The translations under genes were made by a program, and so were the position numbers. From Basidiobolus meristosporus CBS 931.73 (Eukaryota > Basidiobolomycota > Basidiobolomycetes > Basidiobolales > Basidiobolaceae): a stretch of 64,000 bases of DNA. The stretch is taken from contig MCFE01000157.1 of assembly GCA_002104905.1 (NCBI GenBank), positions 1 through 64,000 of the forward strand, written 5' to 3'. Shown here piece by piece: positions 1-9,617 of the stretch. The notes beneath the pieces are model-generated. The model did not search any database. It was not told the DNA's origin and saw only the letters and a program-made list of their open reading frames with translations. Each line of letters begins with the position of its first letter. Position 1 is the first letter of the stretch.

Positions 1-144
1 CCTAAACATATTCTATGTGTTTGTTTTGCCAAGATCATACAAAGGTATAAATACTACTTATACATTCAGTCAACCATTGAGTGAAGACCACATAACCTAC
101 TGGTTCTCCCAATCACTTCCAATATCTCCAAAACTCTTACAACA
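1..144 (+). repeat. 3' part of copia-type LTR (family A)
   Basis: This stretch is homologous to the 348-bp LTRs at 32574-32921 and 41457-41804. It shares the TATA-like segment (gtataaatactact), the run ending in cacttccaatatctcc and the terminal TTACAACA at 137-144. Its start lies before the window. No primer-binding-site-like sequence follows position 144, unlike the full element at 41.4 kb, so it is either a 3' LTR or a solo LTR. Confidence 0.8.
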
Positions 145-901
145 GAGTTAGCAGGTAATCCTCTTCTAATTTTGAGAGTAGTAGCAGAGTGACTTTAAAT
201 AGCAGTCTTAGAGGTTTCAGCAGCTTTTGTGTAAGTAGTGGGAGCAGTAACAAGATGTTCTTGAGAAATCTTGGGTTCAGGAATGTGTTAGGAAGGTGTA
301 ATAGATTTTTGGATGTCAGAAGAAGCCGATAGGAGCTTCTGAACTTGCTTTATGAGTTGTGCATCCATGGATTGAATAACAACCGGCTATCTGCGCTGTA
401 AGGCAGTATTGTAGTTGGAATCATATAGTTTGGCACCTAGACCATTCATGCTCTGGATGCATCTGGCTAATGATTAGATGATCGAACATTGAACTAAGAT
501 TTGGCCTATGCCGCCGTATGGATAGATCCCGGGTTCAACAAGTGAACACCAGGCTTAACTGATGGAGAAAAGGTGGTTGATAGAAGCACACTCCAAAAAT
601 ACTTGTTTATTTTTTGCGCGGAAACTAGGAAGACCCCGACATTTTCGTACTTGCCCTTCCCTTCCCTTCATCCCCAAATGGGGGCCCCACCTATCCGCTC
701 GACTTCAAAAAGACCGCCTAACCGATTCCCCCAGAGGCTGGGCGATGATCGGAGCGGAGTGACCACTCGAGGAGATCTTCAGGCTGCACCAATCGTGACG
801 GAAGATGGATGGAGGCAGGTAGGGCGAGAAGTGGATCTCAAGGCAAGAATTGGGCAGAAATGGTACGAGGCGAAGTGAGTGGAGTGGAGTGAAGAGGGGA
901 T
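145..901. other. No recognisable gene
   Basis: Positions 145-400 read on the minus strand as a broken, Ser/Thr/Lys-rich open frame that may be a remnant of a retroelement gag, but no domain is recognisable. Positions 430-900 hold only short overlapping frames without splice-consistent continuation. The 3' UTR of the Spg1-like gene must lie at the right edge. Confidence 0.4.
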
Positions 902-1833
902 TCAGTCGATATGGTATTCCAGAATGGGGGCACCCACGTCAGAGATCTCGGGGATGGTGCACCTGAGGTCGAACGCCTTGCTGAGGACGATCTTGAAGAT
1001 TTTCTGCACATTGATGGAGTGCGAGGTGGAGCAGAAGATCAAAGGGGCCCGCATAGCTTTGGAGAACTTCCGGGCCTGGTGGGGGATGGTTAGTCCGCAA
1101 GATCAGAGGGGAACGGACGGGATGGCTTACCTGTCTGGTCACCTCTTCCTGCTCCTCCGGCGGGCATTCAGCGAATTGATCGTATTTGGTACCCACTAGT
1201 ATCGGTATAGCAGTCTGGTGGGGAGCACGGTGCAAGTGGGAGTGGGGTGGGGTGGTCAGCACCAGAGTAAAATAGGTAGTTGTATCAAGGGTACCTTGTT
1301 GAATCCTCTTGCTTGACGATACCATTCTTTGATACTGTTGAGAGTGGATTTCCGGGACAGGTCGAACAGGAAGAGGATCGCCACGGCGTCGTTACAAACC
1401 AAGGGAAGCATATTGATGAACTCCCGTTGACCTACATAAGAGGGAAGGGGAGGGGAAGAGGTTCAGTACACGATCAACCCTAAGCCCTCGAAATTTACCA
1501 CTCTACCGCCAAGGTCCCAAAGGCTGAACGTGATCTCGGTGTTCCGGATGTGGATTGTTTTCTCCATGAAGTTCACCCCTGCAATGCAACTGTTCAATGG
1601 GAGGGGTTCGATAGCAAAAGAAACTGGAGGGGTAAAGCAGTACCTAACGTCTGGATGTAATCCTCGTCGAACGCCCCTTCCACGTACTTGACCATCAGGC
1701 TGGTTTTGCCTATTTGAGCGTCGCCCACCAGGCCGACCTTGACGACCACACTAGAGGGCAAGGGTGGTTAGTGACTAAGAAACCCCTCAACTGCGCCATC
1801 TTACCTGTTCTTTTTTTGCGCCTCAGCCTCCAT
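902..1833 (-). CDS. spg1: Spg1/Tem1-like small GTPase (6 exons, 200 aa)
   Basis: This Ras-superfamily GTPase of the septation initiation/mitotic exit network switches on the kinase cascade that triggers ring constriction and septum formation from the spindle pole body. Exons (high to low): 1833-1805, 1750-1644, 1578-1507, 1431-1295, 1214-1131, 1075-902. All introns are GT-AG, 54-80 bases, and the sum is 603 bases. Motifs seen: P-loop GDAQIGKTS near residue 19, TLGVNFMEK switch I, WDLGGQREF near 66, GTKYD near 123, and the Spg1-typical [17 protein letters not shown] near 157. There is no C-terminal CaaX cysteine, as expected for this family. The ATG at 1833 follows an in-frame stop. The length is close to fission yeast Spg1. 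The [10 protein letters not shown] and [18 protein letters not shown] stretches distinguish it from Rab or Ras proteins. Confidence 0.93.
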
Positions 1834-2341
1834 TCTAGGTACTCAGTTGGGTGTTCAATGGGGAGCTTTACTGAAAGGAACTGCTACAACAGCATAAGTG
1901 GCGTCCGGGTGGTGAAGCATCCAAGGAGATATATAGGAATCAATCGATCGTTTCACAGTGGAACGTAATGTATGACAAGCCAACATCATTGAAGAATGGA
2001 TCCATGAATGGACGGGTGGGGTGCGTGGATCCATCTGCATGGAATGTTGACGGGGTGGTGGTGGTGCTAATCCGAGACGGAGATTTCCCCTTGGCTACAT
2101 AGAGTGCCTTTGCCAAGCATGCATGATGAATCCACTGATTCACTCAGCTGAGACAATTCCTGACTGGTCGGCTGAAATGGATGTGGCGATGACTGGCTCC
2201 AGCTCGGTTGACTCTTGGGCCGTGGAGCTTGAATGCCCCAAGGTGAGCTGTAACTTCTTGCTGACTGGTACGGTTGATGGTCTGATTGCCAGGCTATAAA
2301 AGCCGAGTCGCTCATCCCCCAATCCCCCAGTTATCAGCAAT
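1834..2341. other. Divergent intergenic region
   Basis: This region lies between the divergently oriented Spg1-like and Gly/Asn-rich genes and must contain both promoters. Apart from the TATA box for the right-hand gene no specific element is recognised. Confidence 0.5.
2295..2302 (+). promoter_or_regulatory. TATA box of the 2342 gene
   Basis: TATAAAAG lies about 40 bases before the ATG at 2342, in the context ggctataaaagccgag. The spacing suggests a very short 5' leader and a strongly regulated or strongly expressed gene. Confidence 0.6.
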
Positions 2342-3358
2342 ATGGAAGCATTAGGTCAAGTATTAAATGGATTCGTGGACAATTTTCAACCAGCAATCCA
2401 CAGCCATGTAGACACGAATGTGCGGGAGACCAAGCAAGAACTGGTGGCGAAGTTACCTCCAGCCATCCAAGGGATCCTTGGTGGAGGTGGTGGTGCGGAC
2501 GCAGGGACCCGAGACGTCCAGGACCGGGGATTCCTAGACAACATGATGCAAAAGGTGACCTCCACGGTGGGGAATGTGTTCGAGAATCTCGAACAGAAGC
2601 TTGCCCAGATCTCCCAAGACCAGGTCGATAGGGCGTCTACTGGGACCGTGGACTATCTCACCAACTCGATCGTCACCGAGTGCAAACAAACCATCTCCAA
2701 CAAACTAGGGGGCGCCGGCACCAAGGAAGCGAGTCGGGAGATCGGAGGGGAGGGCGAGAAGGACCGTGCGTTGAACGCGGAATTTCTTCAGCAAGGCCGT
2801 CAATCGGTCATCAACCTGGCGCTGGAGCGGGTACGTCCCCACGTCCACCAGGCCGGGCAAGATATCTACAACAAGCTGACCGAGAACATGCCAGGGGCGG
2901 TTCGCGATGCCCTGAACCCAGTGGGTGGGTCGGCCTCCCGAGGAATTCTGGATCAGGGGCTGGGTCAAATCCTCGAAAAGGTCAAGGCAGTTGTCCAGCA
3001 GGTGGCGGGTAACATCATGCCAGTGTTCGAGAACTCCATCATGCAGAATATCGAGCGGGAGTTGAATCAGAAAGTCCCCACGCAGGACATGGTGGTGAAT
3101 ATCATTCAGCAATTCGCCTCAGGCGTTAATATTGGCGGGTTCAACCTTGGAAACGTAGTCGGCTCCATCCTGGGCGGCGGCCATGGCCAGAACCAGGCTC
3201 AAGCTCAGGTCCCCAATAATCCGAATGGTGGGGGATTCGAGCAGGCCGGGAACAACCAGCCAAGCGGCGGATACAACCAACAACCGGCGAATAACCAGTC
3301 TAGTAACTTTGGGAATATGTTGGGTGGTCTGATCAATAATCTGTCAGGGCAGCATTGA
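2342..3358 (+). CDS. Unrecognised Gly/Asn/Gln-rich protein, 338 aa
   Basis: This is a single-exon gene that I do not recognise. There is no signal peptide or membrane segment. Residues 1-260 are predicted helical and amphipathic, with repeated short patterns such as QVLNGFVDNFQPAI, NIMPVFENSIMQNIEREL and QKVTSTVGNVFENLEQKL. A glycine run lies near residue 48 and a low-complexity G/N/Q tail from about 270 to 338 (for example NPNGGGFEQAGNNQPSGGYN), ending in LGGLINNLSGQH. The helical body could be a scaffold or lipid/membrane-associating protein and the tail looks disordered. This is inference from composition only. The start is well placed 40 bases after a TATA box and codon use resembles neighbouring genes, so it is very likely a real gene. 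Confidence 0.8.
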   Translation: MEALGQVLNGFVDNFQPAIHSHVDTNVRETKQELVAKLPPAIQGILGGGGGADAGTRDVQDRGFLDNMMQKVTSTVGNVFENLEQKLAQISQDQVDRASTGTVDYLTNSIVTECKQTISNKLGGAGTKEASREIGGEGEKDRALNAEFLQQGRQSVINLALERVRPHVHQAGQDIYNKLTENMPGAVRDALNPVGGSASRGILDQGLGQILEKVKAVVQQVAGNIMPVFENSIMQNIERELNQKVPTQDMVVNIIQQFASGVNIGGFNLGNVVGSILGGGHGQNQAQAQVPNNPNGGGFEQAGNNQPSGGYNQQPANNQSSNFGNMLGGLINNLSGQH

Positions 3359-3448
3359 TGTTAACATAGGGCTTTATTTGTACTAGTATTCTAAGGTTTT
3401 TATAAATACGAGGAAACTGTAATATTGAAAAATCCTTTAAAAATCACG

Positions 3449-4331
3449 TTAATCACAGCCATCGTCACATTTGTTGGATTCTTCTTCTTCTTCATCGCAG
3501 TCTTCGGATGGTTCCGGCTCACAGCCATCATCACAGGACTTCTCTTCCTTCTCGTTGCATCCATCGTCACACTCGGAGGAATCCTCCTCATCTTCTTTGT
3601 CACAACCATCATCACAGGATTTCTCCTCGTGACAACCACCGTCACATTCTGAGGAATCTTCATCTTCCTTGTCACAACCATCGTCACAAGATTTCTCCTC
3701 GTGGCAATCCCCGTCACATTCTGAGGAATCGTCTTCCTCGTCCTTATCACAACCATCGTCACATTTGGACTCTTCCTCTTTTTCATCGCAACCGTCGTCA
3801 CAACCAGACGAGTCATCCTCATGATCATCATCTTTGTCGCACCCATCATCACACCCGGATGACTCCTTCTCCTCCTCAGCGTCGTCTTCGCAGTCAGAAT
3901 CGTTGCCGTCCTCCTCATCATCATTATCATCCTTCCCACATCCATCCATCACAGGCAGAAGTATCCTTTTCGTCCTCCTCATCCGGTTCACACTCCTCCT
4001 CCACCTCCTTCTCATCCTCCTTTCCACCTTTGTCACAGTCCTCGGAACACTTGCTGGAGGTATCCTTCACCACGGAGGTGGTAACCTTCTCCTTGACCAG
4101 GTCGGCCTCCTTCCCACCCTTATTGTAAATATCCAATTCGGCGGTATATTTCTTGGCCGTCTCCTTCTTGTAGGCAGTGTCCAGCGGGGTAGTAGAGGAC
4201 CCTTTGGTGGTGTAACCAACGTCTACGGAACTTTTCACCGAGTCCGTGCTGGACCCAGATGGATAAAGCGGGAAACTGGTCACCACCGAGCCAAACAACA
4301 GGAATTCTAGACTGAGCTGAGGAAGTCTCAT
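3449..4331 (-). pseudogene. Secreted acidic CDDGCD-repeat protein, split by a frameshift
   Basis: The minus strand carries an N-terminal frame (4331 to 3927) with a signal peptide-like start (MRLPQLSLEFLLFGSVVTSFP). An S/T/K-rich stretch and an acidic Cys-containing region follow. A second frame, 4036 to 3449, continues with about ten imperfect repeats of the type CDDGCDKEDEDSSECDGGCHEEK. The two frames meet at a 4-base tandem duplication (tccatccatc on the plus strand, 3941-3950). One copy fewer would give a single frame of 292 residues. No plausible donor/acceptor pair spans the junction. I cannot tell a real null allele from a polymorphism or a sequencing/assembly slip. The family is not recognised. 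Paired Cys in an Asp/Glu field suggests a secreted Ca2+ or metal-binding or cell-surface protein (inference). Confidence 0.7.
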
Positions 4332-4879
4332 TTTTTGTTCTCAATTGGAAGTGATGAATGGAACCCGATTGAATGCAAGAATCAACGATGCGCGCTACCA
4401 GAAAAGAAGGAACTACTCGGAGGGGGGATCGAAACACTGGTCGGTTCAGCGAAGACTGAGCCTACCGGTTGAGGAACCTGAGGGCTTTATAGCGGTCGGA
4501 GGGGAGAAGGATTTTCGAGGTCCATGAAATCCGGCGTGTGCTTCGTTTCGAATCGCTGCACGTAAGGAGAATTGGTTTGGCACCTGTGCCTGTGCCTGTA
4601 CCTGTACCTGTATCTGCACCCGCATCTCCACTTTGTAACAGCTCGATTTGACACTGGCTGGGATTGCCCGTGCGATTTGAAACCATGAAATGTTGGACAG
4701 AGATTGGAATGGCTATTGAGGTGGGATTTATTATCTTGGGTGAGAGAGCATCGGTCAATGTTACATGGCAGGGGAAAGGGAAGAGAAGGGAGAAGGGGAG
4801 GGGAGGAAAACAAACCACCCCAAAAAGAACTGGCACTGACAAACATAAAGATACGTGGGGGGAAATGAAGAAATCTAAA
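4332..4879. other. Intergenic, promoter of the acidic repeat gene
   Basis: This stretch holds the upstream region of the CDDGCD-repeat gene and the 3' flank of the HSF-type gene. A dinucleotide-like run of (ct)gt(gc)ctgtacctg repeats lies at about 4580-4622. No further gene is supported; the open frames here are low-complexity shadows. Confidence 0.5.
4485..4491 (-). promoter_or_regulatory. TATA box of the acidic repeat gene
   Basis: The minus strand reads gctataaagccc, about 155 bases before the ATG at 4331. It is the only good TATA motif upstream of that gene. Confidence 0.45.
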
Positions 4880-6214
4880 TTAAATATCGAATAGAGCGTC
4901 CCCGTCGCCGGCATAGTCGGAGTTCCGGAAGTTGCCCTGAGGGCTGGAACTGTAAATCGGACTGTTGATATCATCATCCGAGACCAGGTTCCCCATGGGC
5001 GAGCCGGGCATCGGCGAGGGTGGGAGGGGCGTGTTCACCGCCTGGTTGTAGTTCTGTAAGGAGACCGGGGAGAGCGGGGACTGCATCATATTCCCGTTGT
5101 TCCCGTTATTCAGGTAGTTGGGGTCCACCTGTATCTGGAGTCCGTTCCGGTTGTAGGAGGACATGCTGGGCTGCGGAGAGAAACTGTTGGTCTGGTTCAT
5201 GTTGTTGAAACGCTGATTGGCAAACTGTAGGTTGTTGAAGGCGTTGTTGGCACCGTCGGGAGTAGTGATGTAGATGGGCGGCCGGTCGTTCTCCGACTTC
5301 AGCTGCAGGTTGTCCAAGTTTAGCTCGGGTGGGAGTGCTAAGGAGGTAGGTGTTCTGGTTAGTATACTCTTGCGGGAACCACAGCCAGGGAAGATGCTTA
5401 CGTGATCCGGGGGCTGGGCTCTGTTGCTGAATATAATCGAACATGTTCTTCATCATTTGCTGTTGTACATCTTGCTTCCGTTTGGTCTCTGACAATTCTC
5501 TGACCACCTCGGTAAGATTCTGCTGGAGATTAGCCAGCTGCTGCATCATATCCGATTGGGCCACCTGCATCATGGTGATATGTGCATGGAGGTCACCAGT
5601 TTCACGACGTAGGGTTTCGGACTCCATGGACTTCCGCTTGATGTCGTCCAAGAGGTCGGGGCGACCTCTCAAAAACTTCGGGTGCGAGAACTCCCAGATC
5701 TGGTTTTCGGCGAGCGTGCGGTGCCCCCTTGGAGACTTGTTCACCTTGTGAAAACCGTACCTAGAGGGGTTGGAAAGCGTGAGCCGCGGTTCAAGGATTC
5801 GAGGGGGGATGAGGGGGAAATTCACTCACATGTTCAGCTGTCGTACGAAGCTGGAGAAATTATTGTGTTTAAAATGCTTGGGTAAAACCTCTCTAGAGAA
5901 TTCCACTATGTTACAAACGATGAAAGAGGTGCCGGAATAGTTCCACGAGATCAAGTGCTGGTACTGCTTGTCCTCAACCATCCTATTGGAGGAGAAGCTT
6001 GTTTAGTAGGGAAGATAGGTGGTTGGTAGTTAAGAACCGTGTGATGGTACCCGTGTAGTTTATGAACAAAGGTGTTGTTCATGATTTTGACATTGGGGGA
6101 GGAAGGAGATTTGCTACCGGCCGGATTAGGCGAAGGGGGAAGAGATGCTATTTGATCGGGGGCAAATTGTGGGATCTGGAAGTTTGGCGATTGAGCTTGT
6201 AGGAGCGGGTTCAT
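4880..6214 (-). CDS. HSF-type DNA-binding transcription factor (4 exons, 377 aa)
   Basis: This is a nuclear winged-helix regulator of the heat-shock-factor family. Exons (high to low): 6214-6051, 5982-5830, 5760-5402, 5337-4880, total 1134 bases, GT-AG introns. The HSF domain runs from about residue 45 (NNTFVHKLHGMVED) to 150. It contains the recognition region FKHNNFSSFVRQLNMYGFHKV and the end IWEFSHPKFLRGRPDLLDDI. A heptad-rich coiled coil follows (about 155-210, QLANLQQNLTEVVRELSE), as in HSF oligomerisation region HR-A. The C-terminal 140 residues are Asn/Gln/Pro-rich and probably an activation domain. The start at 6214 is preceded by an in-frame stop. Whether it is the orthologue of Hsf1 or of Sfl1-like factors cannot be decided here, because the HSF superfamily in fungi has several members with the same core. 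Confidence 0.9.
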
Positions 6215-7076
6215 TTTGACGCGTCAAAAATGGGGAACAGGACAGATCAGGTGAATAGAAGGTTGGGCTTAGAGTAAACGACACGTTCCCAAGAGTGCAG
6301 GCGCTGGAGAACAGGTCAGCTAAAAAAGGATAAACAGAGGACGGTGTAGTGGTAGTAGTGGTGGTAGTGGTAGTGGTAGAGTTAGAAAGAGGATAAGTGG
6401 GAAAAGGAAGAACGGATGAAATCAGTGACTTGTAACCTATCAAGAAAATGGGCCAATGATCAATGCTTCTATTACCATATGGAGATCTCTCACTTGGCGT
6501 TTCTGATACTAGAACCAATTATGGGAAGATAAGAGATCCAGGGTTGCTGCATTGTCTGTAGCAAAAGTCAAATGCCAAAATGCCAGCTTTAGGCAGCGCA
6601 TGAGGGTTTTCTCCGAGACAGAACTGACTCATTTGTTAGAGGGTTTCCACCTCAAGCCATCTGTCAGAGATCTGTTTAAATGGTCATATGAGCGTAGGTA
6701 TGGATATATACTTGCTGTAGTGGCTGAAGTAGATTTGTTCTCAATCCAGTAAGGTTTACCCTGCCTCCCTATCTTATATGCTGTAAACGCAACACGCTCT
6801 ACTAGTATTATGCCTAAATGGTGGGTGGGGTAGCAAAGTAGGTATCAGGTGGGTAGCCAGGTGGGTAGCTAGATCCTAAGATTTATCGCTTTTTGGCCCA
6901 AACCACCAGGATAATTCCGGCTCACTAATCTTTGATTATCTCGTGTTTAACTTGGTCAAGACTAAACGAGATGTGTGAAATCTGATCAAGATGTCCGCTC
7001 ACATATTCAAGCGCAAGTCGGTATTCAACCTCATAAGCGGCAGCCCTCTCTTATCCATAGATTAGAAGTTCTCCTC
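6215..7076. other. Divergent promoter region, no gene
   Basis: This region lies upstream of the HSF-type gene (-) and the LAMTOR2-like gene (+). It contains the simple repeat at 6345-6379. Open frames here lack ATG starts or are low complexity, so no additional gene is supported. Confidence 0.5.
6345..6379. repeat. (GGT/AGT)n simple repeat
   Basis: An imperfect trinucleotide run of gtagtggtagtagtggtggt type, about 130 bases before the HSF-type start codon, probably in its 5' leader or promoter. Confidence 0.8.
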
Positions 7077-7654
7077 ATGCTCAAACCAAAGGTAGTAAGC
7101 CAAGTGCTTCGTCAGGCAACCACGGGTGGCGTGGAGGCTACTCTGTAAGAAGAACTTCATTTCTTCCAACTGTCCACATCAATTAACGTTCACCATGCTT
7201 TCCACCTTGTCCGATAGATTACTCAACTCCGAAGGCTCCTTGCTGGCCTTTGCGGCAAATAGCGACAGAGAGGCTAAGATATATGCAGCCATCGCCTCGA
7301 ATGTATGGTCCACCTACGAAAGATGCGGTAAAACCATCTATCAAAATGAAGAGTTGAAATTAATGCTCATGGAATGCGAGGTCAGTGGCCCCTTAGCGCA
7401 CACAAGTCGAGTCAAAAAACCCAACTGACACCTCTCTCACAGGAAGGAAAGGTCGCCATCACCACCGTGAGCAACATGGTGCTATGTTTGGTAGGACAGG
7501 GATCTATCGAGTTTGGTCTCTTACGTGCCAAGGTGACCTCGGAATTCTTTTTGGGCTGGTCGACAAGTAACTGACCCTGTTCTTTCTATAGGCAAACGCT
7601 TTGATTAAACATCTTGAAGAGCCCTTAGGGCGGGTCAACTACCAAACCGCCTGA
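7077..7654 (+). CDS. LAMTOR2: LAMTOR2-like roadblock/LC7 protein (4 exons, 127 aa)
   Basis: This is a roadblock-domain subunit of the Ragulator complex, which anchors Rag GTPases on the vacuole/lysosome for TORC1 nutrient signalling. Exons: 7077-7144, 7218-7380, 7443-7532, 7592-7654 (384 bases, all GT-AG). The N-terminus MLKPKVVSQVLRQATTGGVE, the joined LLNSEGSLLAFAA, the central IAASNVWSTYER-like helix, EGKVAITTVSNMVLCLV and the C-terminal LLRAKANALIKHLEEPL follow the family order. The length matches animal LAMTOR2 (about 125 aa). Budding yeast lacks a clear orthologue, so presence here points to a fungus that kept the ancestral Ragulator. An ATG inside intron 1 (7195) also opens a frame, but starting there would lose the conserved N-terminal helix. 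Confidence 0.9.
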
Positions 7655-7891
7655 TCCCATATTGAATGAATAAACATAGTATTATCCAAAATATCTTGTG
7701 GCAGTTCTAGTGTTCGCCCGGAGAATAAGGCTATTCATCCGGCTGAAGGAATTATTTGACTGGGATGGGTTTTTAGTGTTTACAAGATTTTCAATAATTA
7801 TACTTATATGTTGATAAATTAAGAATTTATTGGGATGATGTTCAATACAGTGAATGATGTTAACGCTCTTATGGAACAACGTTGTATGAAT

Positions 7892-8929
7892 TTAAGCTCT
7901 GTAACCGAAGACGCGGAGACGCTTGAAGCCACCATCGGGGTGGAGGGTAGCACGGACGTGGGTGAAGACCTTGTCCTTAGGGGTCAAGTCCCATTCGTGC
8001 TCAGTGTCAGCAGCAGTCTTTTGCTTAGGGGAGATGGTGGTCCAGAAAGCCTCGTCCTTGGAAGCAGGGTCGTTCTCGGGGTTCTCCTCTTGGGAGTTGC
8101 AGGCCTCCAAAGAAGCTTGAGCAGGGAAGTTACCACGGAAATGAAGGGTATCGAAGACGGACTTCTCGAGGCGACCAGGGGCACCGAGTTTGACGATGAC
8201 ATAGTCGACGTGTCCGGGAGTACGGGAGCGCTTGGTTTCCCAACCGTCACCCATGTTCTCACCACGAGTGGGGAGGATTACGTTGGAAGCAGGGGAGAAG
8301 TGCTCGTTGGAGGAGTGAACAACGCGAGCACCGTTACCGACATAGGCCAAGTCAATGAGCTCGTTTTTGTCCTCAGGGAACAAGGGAACAATGGTACCGT
8401 AGACGCGGAAACGGGCAATACCACCATCGGGGTATTGGTTGATGCGAACGAAGTTGTAGGGGGTGTTATCGGGGTTGTTAAGTTGGAAGAAGTGCTTAGA
8501 GGTGGGGTTCAATTCAACCTTGGGGAGGATCTCCTTCCATTGGTAGTTGATCTCACCACCCTTTTCGAGCTCCTCCTTGGTGACGAAGGCAGCATCGACG
8601 GAGGCAACAGGGGCGTGGTTACCAGTGAAGTGAGCGGTGTCGATATCGAAACCAGCGATGGTTCCAGAGAAACCAAGTTGGATGATGGCCCAATCGTGAT
8701 CAGGGTTGTGGCGACGGGTTTCCCATCCATCGAACCAGGCACCGGTTTCAACGAACTTGTTAGCTTCGCGAACAGACGGCTTGGGGTTCAACATGTTGGA
8801 GGCAGCGGCGAAGAACTCATCGGAAACTGCGACGATCTTGGAGCCCAATTTGCAGTTAGCAAGGTCAACATAGTTGGCAAGGGGGGTGCTCTTGAAATCG
8901 TCAATGGGGAGTTGGGTGTAGGAAGCCAT
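7892..8929 (-). CDS. DAL2: Allantoicase, 345 aa
   Basis: Allantoicase (EC 3.5.3.4) hydrolyses allantoate to ureidoglycolate and urea in purine degradation, letting the fungus use purines as nitrogen. The gene is a single exon. Two homologous allantoicase domains are visible. The first (about 15-175) contains LGSKIVAVSDEFFAAASNML and FDGWETRRHNPDHDWAIIQLG. The second (about 190-345) contains VVHSSNEHFSPASNVILP and GDGWETKRSRTPGHVDYVIVKLG. The C-terminus HPDGGFKRLRVFGY is typical. Length is that of fungal family members. A TATA-like element lies about 60 bases upstream, and GATAA-type motifs lie at 9073-9077 and 9121-9125, as expected for GATA-factor nitrogen regulation (inference). No other purine-degradation gene is adjacent. 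Confidence 0.97.
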   Translation of the reverse strand: MASYTQLPIDDFKSTPLANYVDLANCKLGSKIVAVSDEFFAAASNMLNPKPSVREANKFVETGAWFDGWETRRHNPDHDWAIIQLGFSGTIAGFDIDTAHFTGNHAPVASVDAAFVTKEELEKGGEINYQWKEILPKVELNPTSKHFFQLNNPDNTPYNFVRINQYPDGGIARFRVYGTIVPLFPEDKNELIDLAYVGNGARVVHSSNEHFSPASNVILPTRGENMGDGWETKRSRTPGHVDYVIVKLGAPGRLEKSVFDTLHFRGNFPAQASLEACNSQEENPENDPASKDEAFWTTISPKQKTAADTEHEWDLTPKDKVFTHVRATLHPDGGFKRLRVFGYRA

Positions 8930-9617
8930 TTTAAAGTTGGTCTAGTTGAAAGGATTGAACCTGACCATTGTCGAGCCATCCGTGTCCTTTTTATAGGCTT
9001 ATTGTTAAAGAGAGGGTGTATAGGTGGCCGTTACACACTCATCTCTATATCATAGATGTAACCTAATCCTGATTATCACCATCTGCGGACTGTTTATGTG
9101 AATTATGTGAAAATCTCCAAGATAATCTGAACGTTGATCAAGCAACATTTAAGCATCATTTTATGTCAACTGTTAGGCAGGCTTAGACTTATTCTGCCGT
9201 AGCACGGTTCCTTGATTATGTTATATCGGGCTTACCCCAACTACCTGGATTCCACTGATTACTCATAATTACGTAGCTGTTCGGTAGCTCCATTGCTTGC
9301 ACCACCACCACGACTTGGTTAGGGTTCCTTTGGTCCGTTCCTCTACCCCTCACGCTGTGCCCACCATCAATGCCTCGGTCCCCCAGATGGAGAAAGCCAA
9401 CTGACGACCGAATCGAATCAAATGGAAAAAAATCACACTTCGCGTGTATATAGTAGATTTCTATATTTAGAGATAGATTGAATATTACAATGTCTAAGAG
9501 TGATCTTAAATGAATGGAGTGGTATATGTGGATTAGAGGGATTAGAGGGGTGTAAAGAGAAGTGAGGGGTGGCGGTTCTTTACATGAGAATTACAAGTAT
9601 TGTCGAGCTCGTGTTCT
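8930..9617. other. Allantoicase promoter and ALA synthase 3' flank
   Basis: The region holds the presumed regulatory DNA of allantoicase on its left side and the 3' UTR of ALA synthase on its right side. No gene is supported. Confidence 0.5.
8987..8996 (-). promoter_or_regulatory. TATA box of allantoicase
   Basis: The minus strand reads cctataaaaagg, about 60 bases before the ATG at 8929. GATAA-type motifs lie 140-200 bases upstream of the ATG. Confidence 0.55.

Noticed and set aside
430-545. tRNA-like sequence with gggttcaacaag resembling a B box
   Set aside because: No matching A box, acceptor stem or anticodon arm could be folded by eye.
6126-6518. 130-residue minus-strand frame upstream of the HSF-type gene
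   Set aside because: It depends on translating the GGT/AGT simple repeat as a Thr run and has no conserved part.
6552-6752. 66-residue frame in the HSF/LAMTOR2 intergenic region
   Set aside because: It begins at TTG, has no splice-consistent extension and shows no recognised motif.
7835-9055. A 406-residue open frame on the plus strand, antisense to allantoicase
   Set aside because: It is the mirror of a strongly conserved enzyme gene on the other strand, Val/Gly-rich by codon symmetry, and shows no family motif.
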